DNA of 64,000 nucleotides from JAYVYM01 sp046593925 (GTDB lineage: Bacteria; Actinomycetota; Actinomycetes; Mycobacteriales; SCTD01). Where the stretch lies: NCBI GenBank assembly GCA_046593925.1, contig JBKJQN010000082.1:11246-75245 (forward strand). The letters are read 5' to 3'. Under the pieces are notes generated by a model. The model was not told the origin of the DNA. It searched no databases and saw only the letters and a list, made by a program, of their open reading frames with translations. The translations under genes and the position numbers were made by a program. Below are positions 38,509 through 46,985 of the stretch, piece by piece (position 1 is the stretch's first letter; each line of letters begins with the position of its first letter).

Positions 38509-39177
38509 TCAGGCCGCAAGACCGACAGCAGCCATCCGGGCGGTGTGGTTGTCAGTGAGCCGGTTGAGCAGGCGCACGATGCCGGCGAGGTCACCCTGGC
38601 CGACCAGCAGCTCGGTCAGCGCGTCCCGCTCGACCGCGACGCGCTGGGCCTGGATGAGGGCCTCGCCCATCAGCCGGCGGCCCCAGAGCGCCAGCCGGCC
38701 GGCGACCGCGGGCTCGCGGGCGATCGCCTCGTTGACCCGCGCGACGGCGAACGCCGCCTGGCCCGTGTCGGCGAGCACCTCGAGCACCAGTGCCTGCGTC
38801 GTCGGGTCCTGCAGGGAACCGGCCACCTCACGGTAGAAGTCGGTCGCCAAGCCATCTCCGACGTACGCCTTGAGCAGCCCCTCCAGCCAGTCGTTGGGCT
38901 CGGTCGAGTCGTGGAAGTCGTCCAGCGGTCGTACAAAGGGCTCCATCGCCGCCGCCGGGTCGATGCCAGCTGCCGCGAGGTAGTCGCGCAGCGCCAGGAA
39001 GTGGCCGAACTCCGCCGCCGCCATCGTCGCCAGCGCGACCTTGTCGGCCACCGACGGCGCCAGCCGGGCGTCGCTGGCGAGGCGCTCGAAGGCGGTGAGC
39101 TCGCCGTACGCGAGTACGCCCAGCAGGTCGGCGGTCGCCGCGTCCAGTCCTGTCGACACCGTGGCCTCCTTCGACAT
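38509..39177 (-). CDS. Ferritin-like fold protein (MiaE-like)
   Basis: A 222-residue four-helix-bundle protein with carboxylate/histidine pairs in LAYGELTAFERLA, MAAAEFGHFLALRDYL and FYREVAGSL. It resembles the actinobacterial ferritin-like proteins encoded beside the DEAD-box helicase in mycobacteria (Rv3210c-like), related to the tRNA hydroxylase MiaE. Function is unproven. ATG 39177 is preferred over an upstream frame to 39240. On the minus strand TAAGAT lies 13 bases before the ATG as a probable -10. Divergent from the helicase gene. Confidence 0.85.
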   Translation of the reverse strand: MSKEATVSTGLDAATADLLGVLAYGELTAFERLASDARLAPSVADKVALATMAAAEFGHFLALRDYLAAAGIDPAAAMEPFVRPLDDFHDSTEPNDWLEGLLKAYVGDGLATDFYREVAGSLQDPTTQALVLEVLADTGQAAFAVARVNEAIAREPAVAGRLALWGRRLMGEALIQAQRVAVERDALTELLVGQGDLAGIVRLLNRLTDNHTARMAAVGLAA

Positions 39178-39363
39178 CCCCGCCGATCCGATCTTAGCGG
39201 TAGGCTCTGCCACATCGGAGCGGCACACGCCGCCCCGCACCGTGTGCGCGGACCGCCTCCCCGTGGCGCGCCGGTGGGCCCTGCCGTCCTCGTTCCGAGT
39301 CGCGCCGTGGGGCTACCGCTGCGAGCCACACCGCCGGCGCCGCGCGGAACGAGAGGCACGACG

Positions 39364-40989
39364 CTGAGCACGAGCACCGACACCACCGATCTCCCCGACA
39401 GCCCCGACACCACCGAACTCTCCAACGGCTTCGCCGCCATCGGCGCCCGCCCCGAGACCGTGGCGGCGCTCGCCGCCGTCGGCATCACCCAGCCGTTCGC
39501 GATCCAGACGATGACGCTGCCGATCGCCCTGGCCGGCCAGGACCTGATCGGCCAGGCCCGCACCGGCACCGGCAAGACGCTGGGCTTCGGAGTACCGCTC
39601 CTGCAGAACATCAAGAACAAGGCCGAGGGCAGCAACGGCGTGCCGCAGGCGCTCGTCGTGGTGCCGACCCGCGAGCTGTGCGTGCAGGTGGCCAGCGACC
39701 TGGAGATCGCCGGCAAGACCCGCGGTATCCGGGTGCAGACGATCTACGGCGGCCGGGCCTTCGAGCCGCAGGTCGAGTCCCTCAGGCGTGGCGTCGAGAT
39801 CGTGGTCGGCACCCCCGGTCGGCTGCTCGACCTGGCCCGCCAGGGCCACCTGAACCTCGGACAGGTCGAGTGCCTGGTGCTCGACGAGGCCGACGAGATG
39901 CTCGACCTGGGCTTCCTGCCCGACGTCGAGCGCATCCTGGAGCAGACCCCGACCGAGCGCCAGACCATGCTGTTCTCAGCGACGATGCCGGGCCCGGTCG
40001 TCACGATGGCGCGCCGGTTCATGCGCCAGCCGACACACATCCGTGCGGAGGAGGCGAACGAGAACCGCACCGTCCCCGAGACGCAGATCTTCGTCTACCG
40101 CGCGCACGCCATGGACAAGGGCGAGGTGCTGGCCCGCATCCTGCAGTCGCAGGGCCGCGGGCTGACGATGGTGTTCTGCCGTACCAAGCGGACCTGCGAC
40201 AAGGTTGCGGCCGACATGGTCGACCGGGGCTTTGCCGCGGCGGCGGTGCACGGCGACCTCGGGCAGGGCGCCCGGGAGCAGGCCCTGCGGGCCTTCCGGT
40301 CCGGCAAGATCGACGTCCTTGTCGCGACCGACGTCGCGGCCCGCGGGATCGACGTACAGGACGTCACACACGTCATCAACTACCAGTGCCCGGACGACGA
40401 GCGCACCTTCCTGCACCGCATCGGGCGTACCGGGCGAGCCGGCGCCAAGGGCGTCGCCGTGACGTTCGTCGACTGGGACGACATCCCCAAGTGGGGCCTG
40501 ATCAACAAGGCCCTGGACCTGTCGTTCGCCGAGGTCCCGGAGACCTACAGCTCCAGCTCGCACCTGTACGCCGACCTGCACATCCCGGCCGGTACGACCG
40601 GGAAGCTGCCGCGGTCCAGCCGGGTCCGCCAGGGCCTGGACGCCGAGACACTCGAGGACGTCGGCGAGACCGGTCGGCGCACCAAGGCCCCCGCCCGCGG
40701 ACGCGAGCCCGGGCGTGACGGGCGAGAGGGCGGGCGTGACGGTCGCCCGGCCGCCACCCAGGACGACGGCCCACAGCTGCCTAAGCGCAGTGGCGGCCCG
40801 CGTCGGCGTACCCGCGGAGCCGGCGCAGCAGCCGGTGACGCCGACCCGTCAGGTACCGGTCCGACCGCCGGTGCCGGCGACGACGGGGCCCGCCGTCGCC
40901 GACGTGGCGGCCGTGGTCGCGGTAAGGGCAGCGAGGGCACCGGCACCGCGCCGGCCGCCGATGCCGTGCCGGGGCCCGCGGGCGACTAG
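39364..40989 (+). CDS. DEAD-box RNA helicase (RhlE-like)
   Basis: Superfamily II RNA helicase with a Q motif (PFAIQTMTLPIAL), Walker A ARTGTGKT, PTRELCVQ, VLDEADEML, LFSATMP, DVAARGIDV and HRIGRTGRAG. The C-terminal 130 residues are disordered and basic, with GRDGRE and RRRGGRGRGKG repeats that bind RNA. The most likely start is CTG 39364, which has GAGAGG eight bases upstream and opens the sequence STSTDTTDLPD. The nearest conventional start, GTG 39307, adds 19 Pro/Arg-rich residues and lacks a good binding site. An open frame continuing left to 37843 is not coding. About 541 residues. Confidence 0.9.
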   Translation: MSTSTDTTDLPDSPDTTELSNGFAAIGARPETVAALAAVGITQPFAIQTMTLPIALAGQDLIGQARTGTGKTLGFGVPLLQNIKNKAEGSNGVPQALVVVPTRELCVQVASDLEIAGKTRGIRVQTIYGGRAFEPQVESLRRGVEIVVGTPGRLLDLARQGHLNLGQVECLVLDEADEMLDLGFLPDVERILEQTPTERQTMLFSATMPGPVVTMARRFMRQPTHIRAEEANENRTVPETQIFVYRAHAMDKGEVLARILQSQGRGLTMVFCRTKRTCDKVAADMVDRGFAAAAVHGDLGQGAREQALRAFRSGKIDVLVATDVAARGIDVQDVTHVINYQCPDDERTFLHRIGRTGRAGAKGVAVTFVDWDDIPKWGLINKALDLSFAEVPETYSSSSHLYADLHIPAGTTGKLPRSSRVRQGLDAETLEDVGETGRRTKAPARGREPGRDGREGGRDGRPAATQDDGPQLPKRSGGPRRRTRGAGAAAGDADPSGTGPTAGAGDDGARRRRRGGRGRGKGSEGTGTAPAADAVPGPAGD

Positions 40990-40993
40990 GCCC

Positions 40994-41497
40994 GTGCGTC
41001 TGCTGCTGATCGCCGACACGCACGTCCCACACCGGGCCCATGACCTGCCCGCCGAGGTCTGGGCGGAGGTCGACCGGGCCGACGTCGTAGTGCACGCCGG
41101 TGACTGGGTCGACGTGGCCCTGCTGGACACGTTGCTGGCGCGGGCGGCGCGGTTGCTGGCCTGCTGGGGAAACAACGACGGTCCGGAGCTGCGGGCCCGC
41201 CTGCCGGAGGTCGCGACCGCGGTGCTCGACAGCTTGCGGGTCTCGGTCGTGCACGACACCGGGCCGTCCACCGGCCGGGAGGCGCGGGCCGCCGCAGTGC
41301 ACCCCGGCGCCGACCTGCTGGTATTCGGCCACAGCCACATCCCGTGGGACACCGTCGCGCCCGGCGGGCTCCGGCTGCTCAACCCCGGCTCGCCCACCGA
41401 CCGGCGCCGCCAGCCGGCCTGCACCTACCTGACCGCGCAGGTCCGCGACGGTGCGCTGGCCGACGTCGAGCTGCACCCGATCGCGGCCGCCCGATGA
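40994..41497 (+). CDS. YfcE/MJ0936-type metallophosphoesterase
   Basis: A 167-residue calcineurin-like phosphoesterase with all metal motifs: ADTHVPHR, HAGDWVD, CWGNNDG and FGHSHIPW, followed by LLNPGSPTDRRRQP. Family members hydrolyse phosphodiesters, including cyclic nucleotides, with Mn2+ or Ni2+. The GTG start lies five bases after the helicase stop, and the gene overlaps the next one by four bases (ATGA), so the three are co-transcribed. Confidence 0.9.
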   Translation: MRLLLIADTHVPHRAHDLPAEVWAEVDRADVVVHAGDWVDVALLDTLLARAARLLACWGNNDGPELRARLPEVATAVLDSLRVSVVHDTGPSTGREARAAAVHPGADLLVFGHSHIPWDTVAPGGLRLLNPGSPTDRRRQPACTYLTAQVRDGALADVELHPIAAAR

Positions 41498-42324
41498 GCT
41501 GGGTCTGTACGTCGCTGCCACCCGGCGCGCGGCGGACGGCGTACGAGGTGCTTGGCGGAACCCTGGCCGGCATGCAGGTCGACGGTGACCTCGGGCCGGT
41601 CCTACTGGTGCCCGGATTCAGCGGCAGCAAGGAGGACTTCGGGCCGCTGCTACCGCTGCTGGGTGCCGCGGGCTGGCGGGCCGTGGCCCTGGACCTGCGC
41701 GGCCAGAACGAGTCGCCCGGCCCGGACGACCTGACGGCCTACACGGTCGACGCGCTCGCTGCCGAGGTCGCCGAGGTCGTGGAGCTGCTCGGGCCGCCCG
41801 TACACCTGGTCGGCCACAGCTTCGGCGGCCTGGTGGCACGACGGGCCGCGCTCGAGCGGCCGGCCGCCGTCGCGAGCCTCACGCTGATGTCGTCCGGCCC
41901 GCGGGCACTCACCGGCCCACGGGTCGACATCCTGGATCTGCTGCCCGAGGTGCTCGCGGCCGGCGGGATGGGCGCGGTCGCCGACGCATCGGAGGCACTG
42001 TCGGCCGACGACCCGGCCGGGCAAGACGCCCCGGAGGCGGTTCGGCTCTTCCTGCGGGAGCGCTGGCTCCGGTCGTCCGGCCCGGGCCTGATCGGGATGG
42101 CCGAGGCGCTGCGTTCCGAGCCGGACCGGGTCGACGCCCTGCGGGGCACCGGACTGCCCCTGCTGGTGGTGCACGGCGTCGATGACGACGCGTGGGACCC
42201 CGCGGTCCAGGCGGAGATGGCGCTGCGCCTCGGCGCGGCCTATCGGGTGGTGCGGGGCCGGCACTCCCCCGCGGTCGAGGACCCCGAGGGGACAGCGGCC
42301 GCGTTGCTGGCCTTCTGGGCCTGA
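41494..42324 (+). CDS. Alpha/beta hydrolase
   Basis: A 276-residue hydrolase: PGFSGSKEDF oxyanion region, LDLRGQNESPGPD, nucleophile elbow GHSFGGLVARRA, an acidic residue in VVHGVDDDAWD and catalytic histidine in VRGRHSPAVED. Substrate unknown. The ATG overlaps the phosphoesterase stop. It ends five bases before the convergent monooxygenase gene, without a visible terminator between them. Confidence 0.87.
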   Translation: MSWVCTSLPPGARRTAYEVLGGTLAGMQVDGDLGPVLLVPGFSGSKEDFGPLLPLLGAAGWRAVALDLRGQNESPGPDDLTAYTVDALAAEVAEVVELLGPPVHLVGHSFGGLVARRAALERPAAVASLTLMSSGPRALTGPRVDILDLLPEVLAAGGMGAVADASEALSADDPAGQDAPEAVRLFLRERWLRSSGPGLIGMAEALRSEPDRVDALRGTGLPLLVVHGVDDDAWDPAVQAEMALRLGAAYRVVRGRHSPAVEDPEGTAAALLAFWA

Positions 42325-42329
42325 TCCGG

Positions 42330-42662
42330 TCAGGCCACGGCTCCGTCGGACTGCTGCGCGACTTCGAAGGCCCAGATCGTGCTGCCGGTCGCCGCCGGTC
42401 GCTGCCCCTCCGGTCGCCCGCTGGCCTGCGCGTGGCTCTGCCCGAACGACTGCGACTCCCGCCACGCGGCGAAGTCGGCCTCGCTGCGCCACCGGGTGTA
42501 CACGAGGTAGTCCTCGGTGCCCTCGATCGGCCGGAGCAGCTCGAAGTGCTCGAAGCCGGGCGCCGAGTCGACCGAACCCTGGCGCGCCGCGAAGCGCTCC
42601 TCCAGGGTGCCGCCGGCGCCCGCCGACACGGTCAGGACGTTGATGGCGACGTACGCGGCCAC
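42330..42662 (-). CDS. Antibiotic biosynthesis monooxygenase (ABM)-domain protein
   Basis: A 110-residue dimeric alpha+beta barrel: AINVLTVSAGAGGTLEERF, APGFEHFELLRPIEG, DYLVYTRWRSEADFAAW, then HAQASGRPEGQRPAA. The length and the W-x-S-x-x-x-F-x-x-W pattern fit the ABM/HmoB-like group, which includes heme-degrading and quinone-forming enzymes. GTG 42662 follows GGAGG. The gene is single and flanked by convergent and divergent neighbours. Confidence 0.8.
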   Translation of the reverse strand: MAAYVAINVLTVSAGAGGTLEERFAARQGSVDSAPGFEHFELLRPIEGTEDYLVYTRWRSEADFAAWRESQSFGQSHAQASGRPEGQRPAATGSTIWAFEVAQQSDGAVA

Positions 42663-42796
42663 AGGGCCCTCCTCGATGCAGGTTGTCCGCTGACCCTGCC
42701 ACGCCGAGCCGTCAGGTGCTGTGCGCCAGGGGCCGGGCCACCGGACCTGACGCCCCGAGGTGTGGGCCGCGGCCACCGGTGGCAGGCTCGACAGCA

Positions 42797-43633
42797 ATGA
42801 GCGCGCAGACCGAGCAGGACGCCGACCCCGGACTGTACGGCCCCGACAGCGTGACCTGGCGCGTCCACGCCGACCCCTCGATGGCGCTGGCCGGGCTGCG
42901 CGCCCTGCTGCTGCAGGCTGTGCACCCGGTGGCGATGCACGGCGTGTTCGCAAACAGCAGCTTCCGGGGCGACCCGTGGGGCCGGCTGCTGCGCACCGCG
43001 GAGTACGTCGCGGTCACCGCGTACGGAACGACCCGGGAGGCCCAGCGTGCCGGCGCCCGGGTGCGCGGTATCCACCGCAAGCTGTCCGGCATCGAGCCGG
43101 TCAGCGGTACGGCGTACCGCGTCGACGACCCGGAGCTGCTGCTGTGGGTGCACTGCTGCGAGGTGGAGTCGTTCCTGAGCACCGCCGTCCGGTGCGGTCT
43201 GCGGCTGAGCGCGGCCGAGCAGGACGGCTACTACGCCGAGCAGATCCGGGGCGCGGCACTGCTCGGTCTGAGCCCCTCAGCAGTACCCGGGTCGGTGACC
43301 GAGATGGCCGACTACTTCGCCGGGATGCGGCCCCAGCTGCGGGTCGGCGCCGACGCACGGGGCGCCGCGCAGTTCATCGTCTGGCCGCCGATGCCCGCCC
43401 TGGTGCAGCTCGGCACCCCGGCGCGACCGGTTTGGGTAGCCCTGGCTACCGCCTCGTTCGCGATGCTGCCGCGCTGGGCCCGACGGCTGTACCGACTGCC
43501 GGGCCTGCCCACGACCGATCTCGCCGCGACCGCAGCGGGCGTGGCCTTCCGGAACGGCCTGCTGGTCGTCCCGGGCCGGCTGCGAAACGGGCCGCACCTG
43601 AAAGCCGCCCAGGAGCGGGTCGGCCTGCGCTAG
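42797..43633 (+). CDS. MpaB/LCP-type oxygenase domain protein (DUF2236)
   Basis: A 278-residue protein of the DUF2236 family, which includes the latex-clearing protein and fungal MpaB. Segments are SVTWRVHADPSMALAGLRAL, LLQAVHPVAMHGVFANSSF, GIHRKLSG and LLLWVHCCEVESFL, whose histidines are probable heme or metal ligands. No signal peptide is present. ATG 42797 begins the conserved region. The stop is followed after 37 bp by a palindromic repeat (43671-43750). Confidence 0.83.
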   Translation: MSAQTEQDADPGLYGPDSVTWRVHADPSMALAGLRALLLQAVHPVAMHGVFANSSFRGDPWGRLLRTAEYVAVTAYGTTREAQRAGARVRGIHRKLSGIEPVSGTAYRVDDPELLLWVHCCEVESFLSTAVRCGLRLSAAEQDGYYAEQIRGAALLGLSPSAVPGSVTEMADYFAGMRPQLRVGADARGAAQFIVWPPMPALVQLGTPARPVWVALATASFAMLPRWARRLYRLPGLPTTDLAATAAGVAFRNGLLVVPGRLRNGPHLKAAQERVGLR

Positions 43634-43670
43634 CCCGGACGGGCGCTGACCCGTTGGCCACGACCCCCAG

Positions 43671-43750
43671 CGCCTCCCCTTTGTGAGTGCACTTCCCCTT
43701 CCGTAGAGCGCTCCAGGTGGGCTGCGGGGTGCACTGTCAAAGGGGAGGCG
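43671..43750. repeat. Palindromic intergenic repeat, copy A
   Basis: An 80-bp element bounded by perfect 13-bp inverted ends (CGCCTCCCCTTTG at 43671-43683, its complement at 43738-43750). Inside, AGTGCACTTCCCCTTC and GGTGCAC can extend the stem. The same end and internal sequences recur, in opposite orientation, at 56757-56838. It sits between two convergent genes. It may act as a bidirectional terminator, but the repeated sequence suggests a MITE/REP family. Confidence 0.75.
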
Positions 43751-43761
43751 TGGCCCGCGGC

Positions 43762-45003
43762 TCACCAACTGCCGCCACCGCCGCCGCCACCGCCGCCCCA
43801 GTCGCCGCCGCCCCCGCCGCCCCAGTCGCCGCCACCACCGCCCCAGTCGCTACCGCCACCACCACCGGCATCGCGGGCGTCATCGACGCCCTGCTCATAG
43901 CCGCGCCCGTAGCCGCCGCCCCCGAAGCCGCCGCCGAGGCCTCCGGAGAGCACGCTGCCCAGCAGCATGGTTTCCCAGAATGGGACGCCGTACCAGCCGC
44001 CGGGGACCACCCGGCCGCCAAGGTTGCCGCCGCCGAAATAGTGCTGGCGGCCAGGGGAGTACGTCGGACTGCCGTCGTACTCCTGGTCGCCGACCTGGAC
44101 CCGCTGCGCCGCCTGCAGCTGCGGGCCGCTGCCGGGGGGCGGCGGAATCTCCGGGCCGGGGTCGACGCCCAGGCGGGTACGGACCAGCCGGGCCGCGGTC
44201 AGCCCCTCGACGACGGTACGACGGGCCGCCTCGAACTCGCCGGGGGTGTCGGACTGCGCGAGCAGCGCCCCGGTTGCGGTGTAGCGCTCGGAGGCGTCGG
44301 CCAGCGCCTGCCGCGTGACGGGGTCGTCGCCCGGTGAGAGGTTCGAGACGTCGGCGCCGAGCCGGTTGTAGAGCGACTCGACGTCGGCCCGCGCGCCCTC
44401 GTTCGCCCGCTGCCGACTCCGGCGGGACCGGGCGTATAGCAGCCCGCCGCCGCCGAGCCCCAACACCGCGAGGACACCGATGACCGCGAGACCGCCACCA
44501 CCGCCGCTGCTGCCGCTGCCACCGCCCCCCGAGCCCGAGGGACCGTTCGCGGCTGAGCTCGCGGCCTGCTGGATGCTCTTGACGAGCGCATCGGTGGTGT
44601 TGCCACCGGAATTGGCGGCTGCGATCCGGCCGGCGGCGCCGCTGCTGAGGCCACTGCTGCCGCCGGCGCCACCGGCCAGCGTCGTGCCCGAGACGGTGAA
44701 CAGGATCGCGTCCGCGCCGAGCTGCCGGCCGATCGCGACCGTCAGCTGCGACGGCCCGCCATTGGCGGAGGCAGCGGCCGCGGGCAGCACCGCGACGTAG
44801 ATCGGCCGGCGGGCAGAGCTGATCTCACTGCGCAGCCGGCCCTCGTCGACACGCGCAGTCGCCTGGGGGTCGACGTAAACCGGATTGGACAGCAGCGCCC
44901 GCGCGACGTCGCCGGTGTTGGCGGCCGAGGCGGTGCCCGCGAGCAGGAGCAGGCCGGCCAAGGCCAGCAGGAGGGTCGCCGCGATCGAGCGGGTGCGCGT
45001 CAT
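43762..45003 (-). CDS. Secreted/membrane protein with Gly-Trp-rich C-terminal tail
   Basis: A 413-residue protein. A signal peptide (residues 1-28, ending TASAA) is followed by a mixed domain (30-150), a Gly/Ser linker (150-172), a transmembrane helix (about 172-195), a basic cytoplasmic region and an extreme Gly-rich tail with SDWGGGGGDWGGG-like repeats. The N-terminal domain resembles those in actinobacterial membrane proteins of unknown function (TPM-like topology). I do not recognise a catalytic motif. The single helix with exposed domains on both sides suggests a scaffold or sensor. The stop is 12 bp from repeat copy A. Confidence 0.75.
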   Translation of the reverse strand: MTRTRSIAATLLLALAGLLLLAGTASAANTGDVARALLSNPVYVDPQATARVDEGRLRSEISSARRPIYVAVLPAAAASANGGPSQLTVAIGRQLGADAILFTVSGTTLAGGAGGSSGLSSGAAGRIAAANSGGNTTDALVKSIQQAASSAANGPSGSGGGGSGSSGGGGGLAVIGVLAVLGLGGGGLLYARSRRSRQRANEGARADVESLYNRLGADVSNLSPGDDPVTRQALADASERYTATGALLAQSDTPGEFEAARRTVVEGLTAARLVRTRLGVDPGPEIPPPPGSGPQLQAAQRVQVGDQEYDGSPTYSPGRQHYFGGGNLGGRVVPGGWYGVPFWETMLLGSVLSGGLGGGFGGGGYGRGYEQGVDDARDAGGGGGSDWGGGGGDWGGGGGGDWGGGGGGGGGSW

Positions 45004-45049
45004 GGCGGCAGTGTCCCCCCTCGAGCCAGAGCCCCCGGAACAAGGCGGG

Positions 45050-45667
45050 CTAGGACGAGCGGGCGAACCCGATGACCGCGTCGGCGACGAGCTGGACGGC
45101 GATGGCCAACAGCAGCAGGCCCGAGATGCGGGTCAGCAGCAGGATGCCGGCCTCCTTGAGGACCTTGGTGATCCCGACGCTGAAGCGCAGGGCCAGGTAG
45201 ACCGCCAGGTGGATGGCGACGATGCCGGCGGCGATCGCGGTGTAGTCGCCGAGGTGCTGCGCCTGCTGCACGAACACGATGGTGGCGACGATCGCGCCGG
45301 GACCGGCCAGCAGCGGGGTGCCGAGCGGGACGAGCGCGACGTTGACGTCCTTGACCTCGCTCGGGTCTTCGCCGTTGTCGGTCAGCAGTTCCAGCGCGAC
45401 GATCAGCAGCAGCAGGCCACCGGCGCCCTGCAGGGCGGGTACGCCGATGTGCAGGTAGCCCAGGATCTGCTGGCCCAGCACCGCGAACAGCGAGATGACG
45501 AACAACGAGACGAGCACCGCCTGTCCGGCCAGCCTTCGACGGGTTTTCGGCGTACGTCCGCCGGTGAGCCCGAGGAACAGCGGGATCGACCCGAGCGGGT
45601 CCATGATCACCACCAGGGTCACGAAGACCTCGCCGAAGGTCTTGGCGACGAAGACGTTCTGACTCAT
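45050..45667 (-). CDS. MarC family integral membrane protein
   Basis: A 205-residue protein with six hydrophobic segments. VIMDPLGSIPLFLGLTGG and PLGTPLLAGPGAIVATIV are the two conserved MarC signatures. The family (MarC, YchE, YhgN) is widespread; a transport role is assumed but no substrate is established. The ATG at 45667 overlaps the stop of the PHP gene by four bases, which links the two in translation. Confidence 0.9.
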   Translation of the reverse strand: MSQNVFVAKTFGEVFVTLVVIMDPLGSIPLFLGLTGGRTPKTRRRLAGQAVLVSLFVISLFAVLGQQILGYLHIGVPALQGAGGLLLLIVALELLTDNGEDPSEVKDVNVALVPLGTPLLAGPGAIVATIVFVQQAQHLGDYTAIAAGIVAIHLAVYLALRFSVGITKVLKEAGILLLTRISGLLLLAIAVQLVADAVIGFARSS

Positions 45668-46515
45668 CCCGTCACGACCGGCGCGCCGGTAGCCCGGTCG
45701 ACGAGCTGCTCGTAGGTCGCCTCGTCGGTGGTGCGCGCGCCGAGCGCCACCGCCTTGTTGCCGCCGTGGAAGTCGCTGCTGCCCGTGACGAGCAGCCCCA
45801 GCTCGGCTGCCAGCCCGAGCAGGTGCGCGCGGGTCCGGTCGTCGTGGTCGACGTGGTCGACCTCCAGGCCGGCCAGTCCGACGGCAGCAAGATCGGCGTA
45901 CACCTCGTCAGGGACGGTCCGGCCGCGGGCTGCCGCACCGGGGTGCGCAAAGACACTGACCCCGCCGGCGACGGCCACCATACGTACCGCGTCGATGACG
46001 TCCAGCTCGAGCTTGCCGGCCCAGTGTCGACCGCCAGTGCCGATCCACTCCGGCGTGAACGCGTCGGCGACGGTGGGGACGAGACCCTGCTCGACGAGCG
46101 CCTGCGCGACGTGCGGACGCCCCACGGTGCCGGCGGCGAGCACGGCCACCTGCTCCCACGTCACGCCGGTGCCGGCGGCCGCCAGCGAAGCGACCATCCG
46201 CTCCGCCCGGCTGCGGCGGCTCTCGCGCAGCTCGCGCCGGGCCCCGGCGAACACCGGCTCGTGCCGGTCGAACAGGTACCCCAGCAGGTGCAGGCTGATC
46301 CCTTCGCTGACGCAGCTGATCTCTGCACCGGATACCAGCGTGAGCCCCGCCGGGAGCGCGGCCGCCGCAGCGCCGATCCCGGCGGTGGTGTCGTGGTCGG
46401 TCAGCGCGACGACGTCGAGCCCGGCCTCCCGGGCCTGCTCGACGAGCTGCCTGGGCGGGGTCGTGCCGTCGGACGCTGTCGAGTGGGTGTGCAGGTCGAT
46501 CCGGCGGGCGGACAG
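45664..46515 (-). CDS. PHP domain phosphoesterase (RNase AM/YciV-like)
   Basis: 283 residues with the metal motifs of the PHP fold: RIDLHTHSTASDGTTPP, ALTDHDTTAG, SGAEIS, VFAHPGAA and GSSDFHGGNK. Closest in layout to YciV/RnaAM, which hydrolyses 3',5'-nucleoside bisphosphates and trims RNA 5' ends. There is no ATG, GTG or TTG before the first metal motif in this frame. CTG at 46515 has AGGAG seven bases upstream and is the likely start. If only a conventional start is allowed, the next one (46254) would delete most of the active site. Confidence 0.82.
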   Translation of the reverse strand: MSARRIDLHTHSTASDGTTPPRQLVEQAREAGLDVVALTDHDTTAGIGAAAAALPAGLTLVSGAEISCVSEGISLHLLGYLFDRHEPVFAGARRELRESRRSRAERMVASLAAAGTGVTWEQVAVLAAGTVGRPHVAQALVEQGLVPTVADAFTPEWIGTGGRHWAGKLELDVIDAVRMVAVAGGVSVFAHPGAAARGRTVPDEVYADLAAVGLAGLEVDHVDHDDRTRAHLLGLAAELGLLVTGSSDFHGGNKAVALGARTTDEATYEQLVDRATGAPVVTG

Positions 46516-46985
46516 GGCGGTGCTCCTACGGGCGGGGGTGGCCTGCCAGGGTAGAGGCCCCGCGAGCGTCCGGCGGGTATGCCGTCCGGCACGCTCCCGC
46601 CGCTGGTGCGACGCCTCAGTTCACCGGCTCGGCTGCCTCGCGACCAGCTGTACGGGGAACTCGCGGACGGTCGGTGGTGTAGGCGACCGGGTGGTCGACG
46701 TACCCGGCGTGTCCGCCTGCCACATGTACGAGGGTGGTGTTCGGCCGGCGGTGCGCCATCTGCTCCCGGCAGCCGGCGATCCGCGGCAGCGCCGCCGGCC
46801 CGCCCGCCCTGCCTGAGCCACACCGAGCACGACACCCTGGCCGGCGGGACCGAGTACGGCCGGGCCGTCGAGGGCCTCGACACGTACCGCTGCACCCCGC
46901 AGCTGCACCGGCCAGGTCTCGTGATCGGCCATCCCAGCCCACCTCAGCACGCCGCCCGGCCGACGCTGATGGCCCTTCGCGGGGC
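46516..46985. other. Intergenic stretch with possible decayed coding sequence
   Basis: No intact gene is credible here. On the minus strand an ATG near 46932 opens MADHETWPVQLRGAAVRVEA, and a different frame at 46750-46616 reads TTLVHVAGGHAGYVDHPVAY before a stop. These look like pieces of one lost protein, perhaps a hydrolase end, but no family is certain. The plus strand shows nothing better. Confidence 0.35.

Noticed and set aside
37843..39363. In-frame N-terminal extension of the DEAD-box helicase
   Set aside because: It would overlap the GNAT and ferritin-like genes on the other strand, and the sequence has no conserved features.
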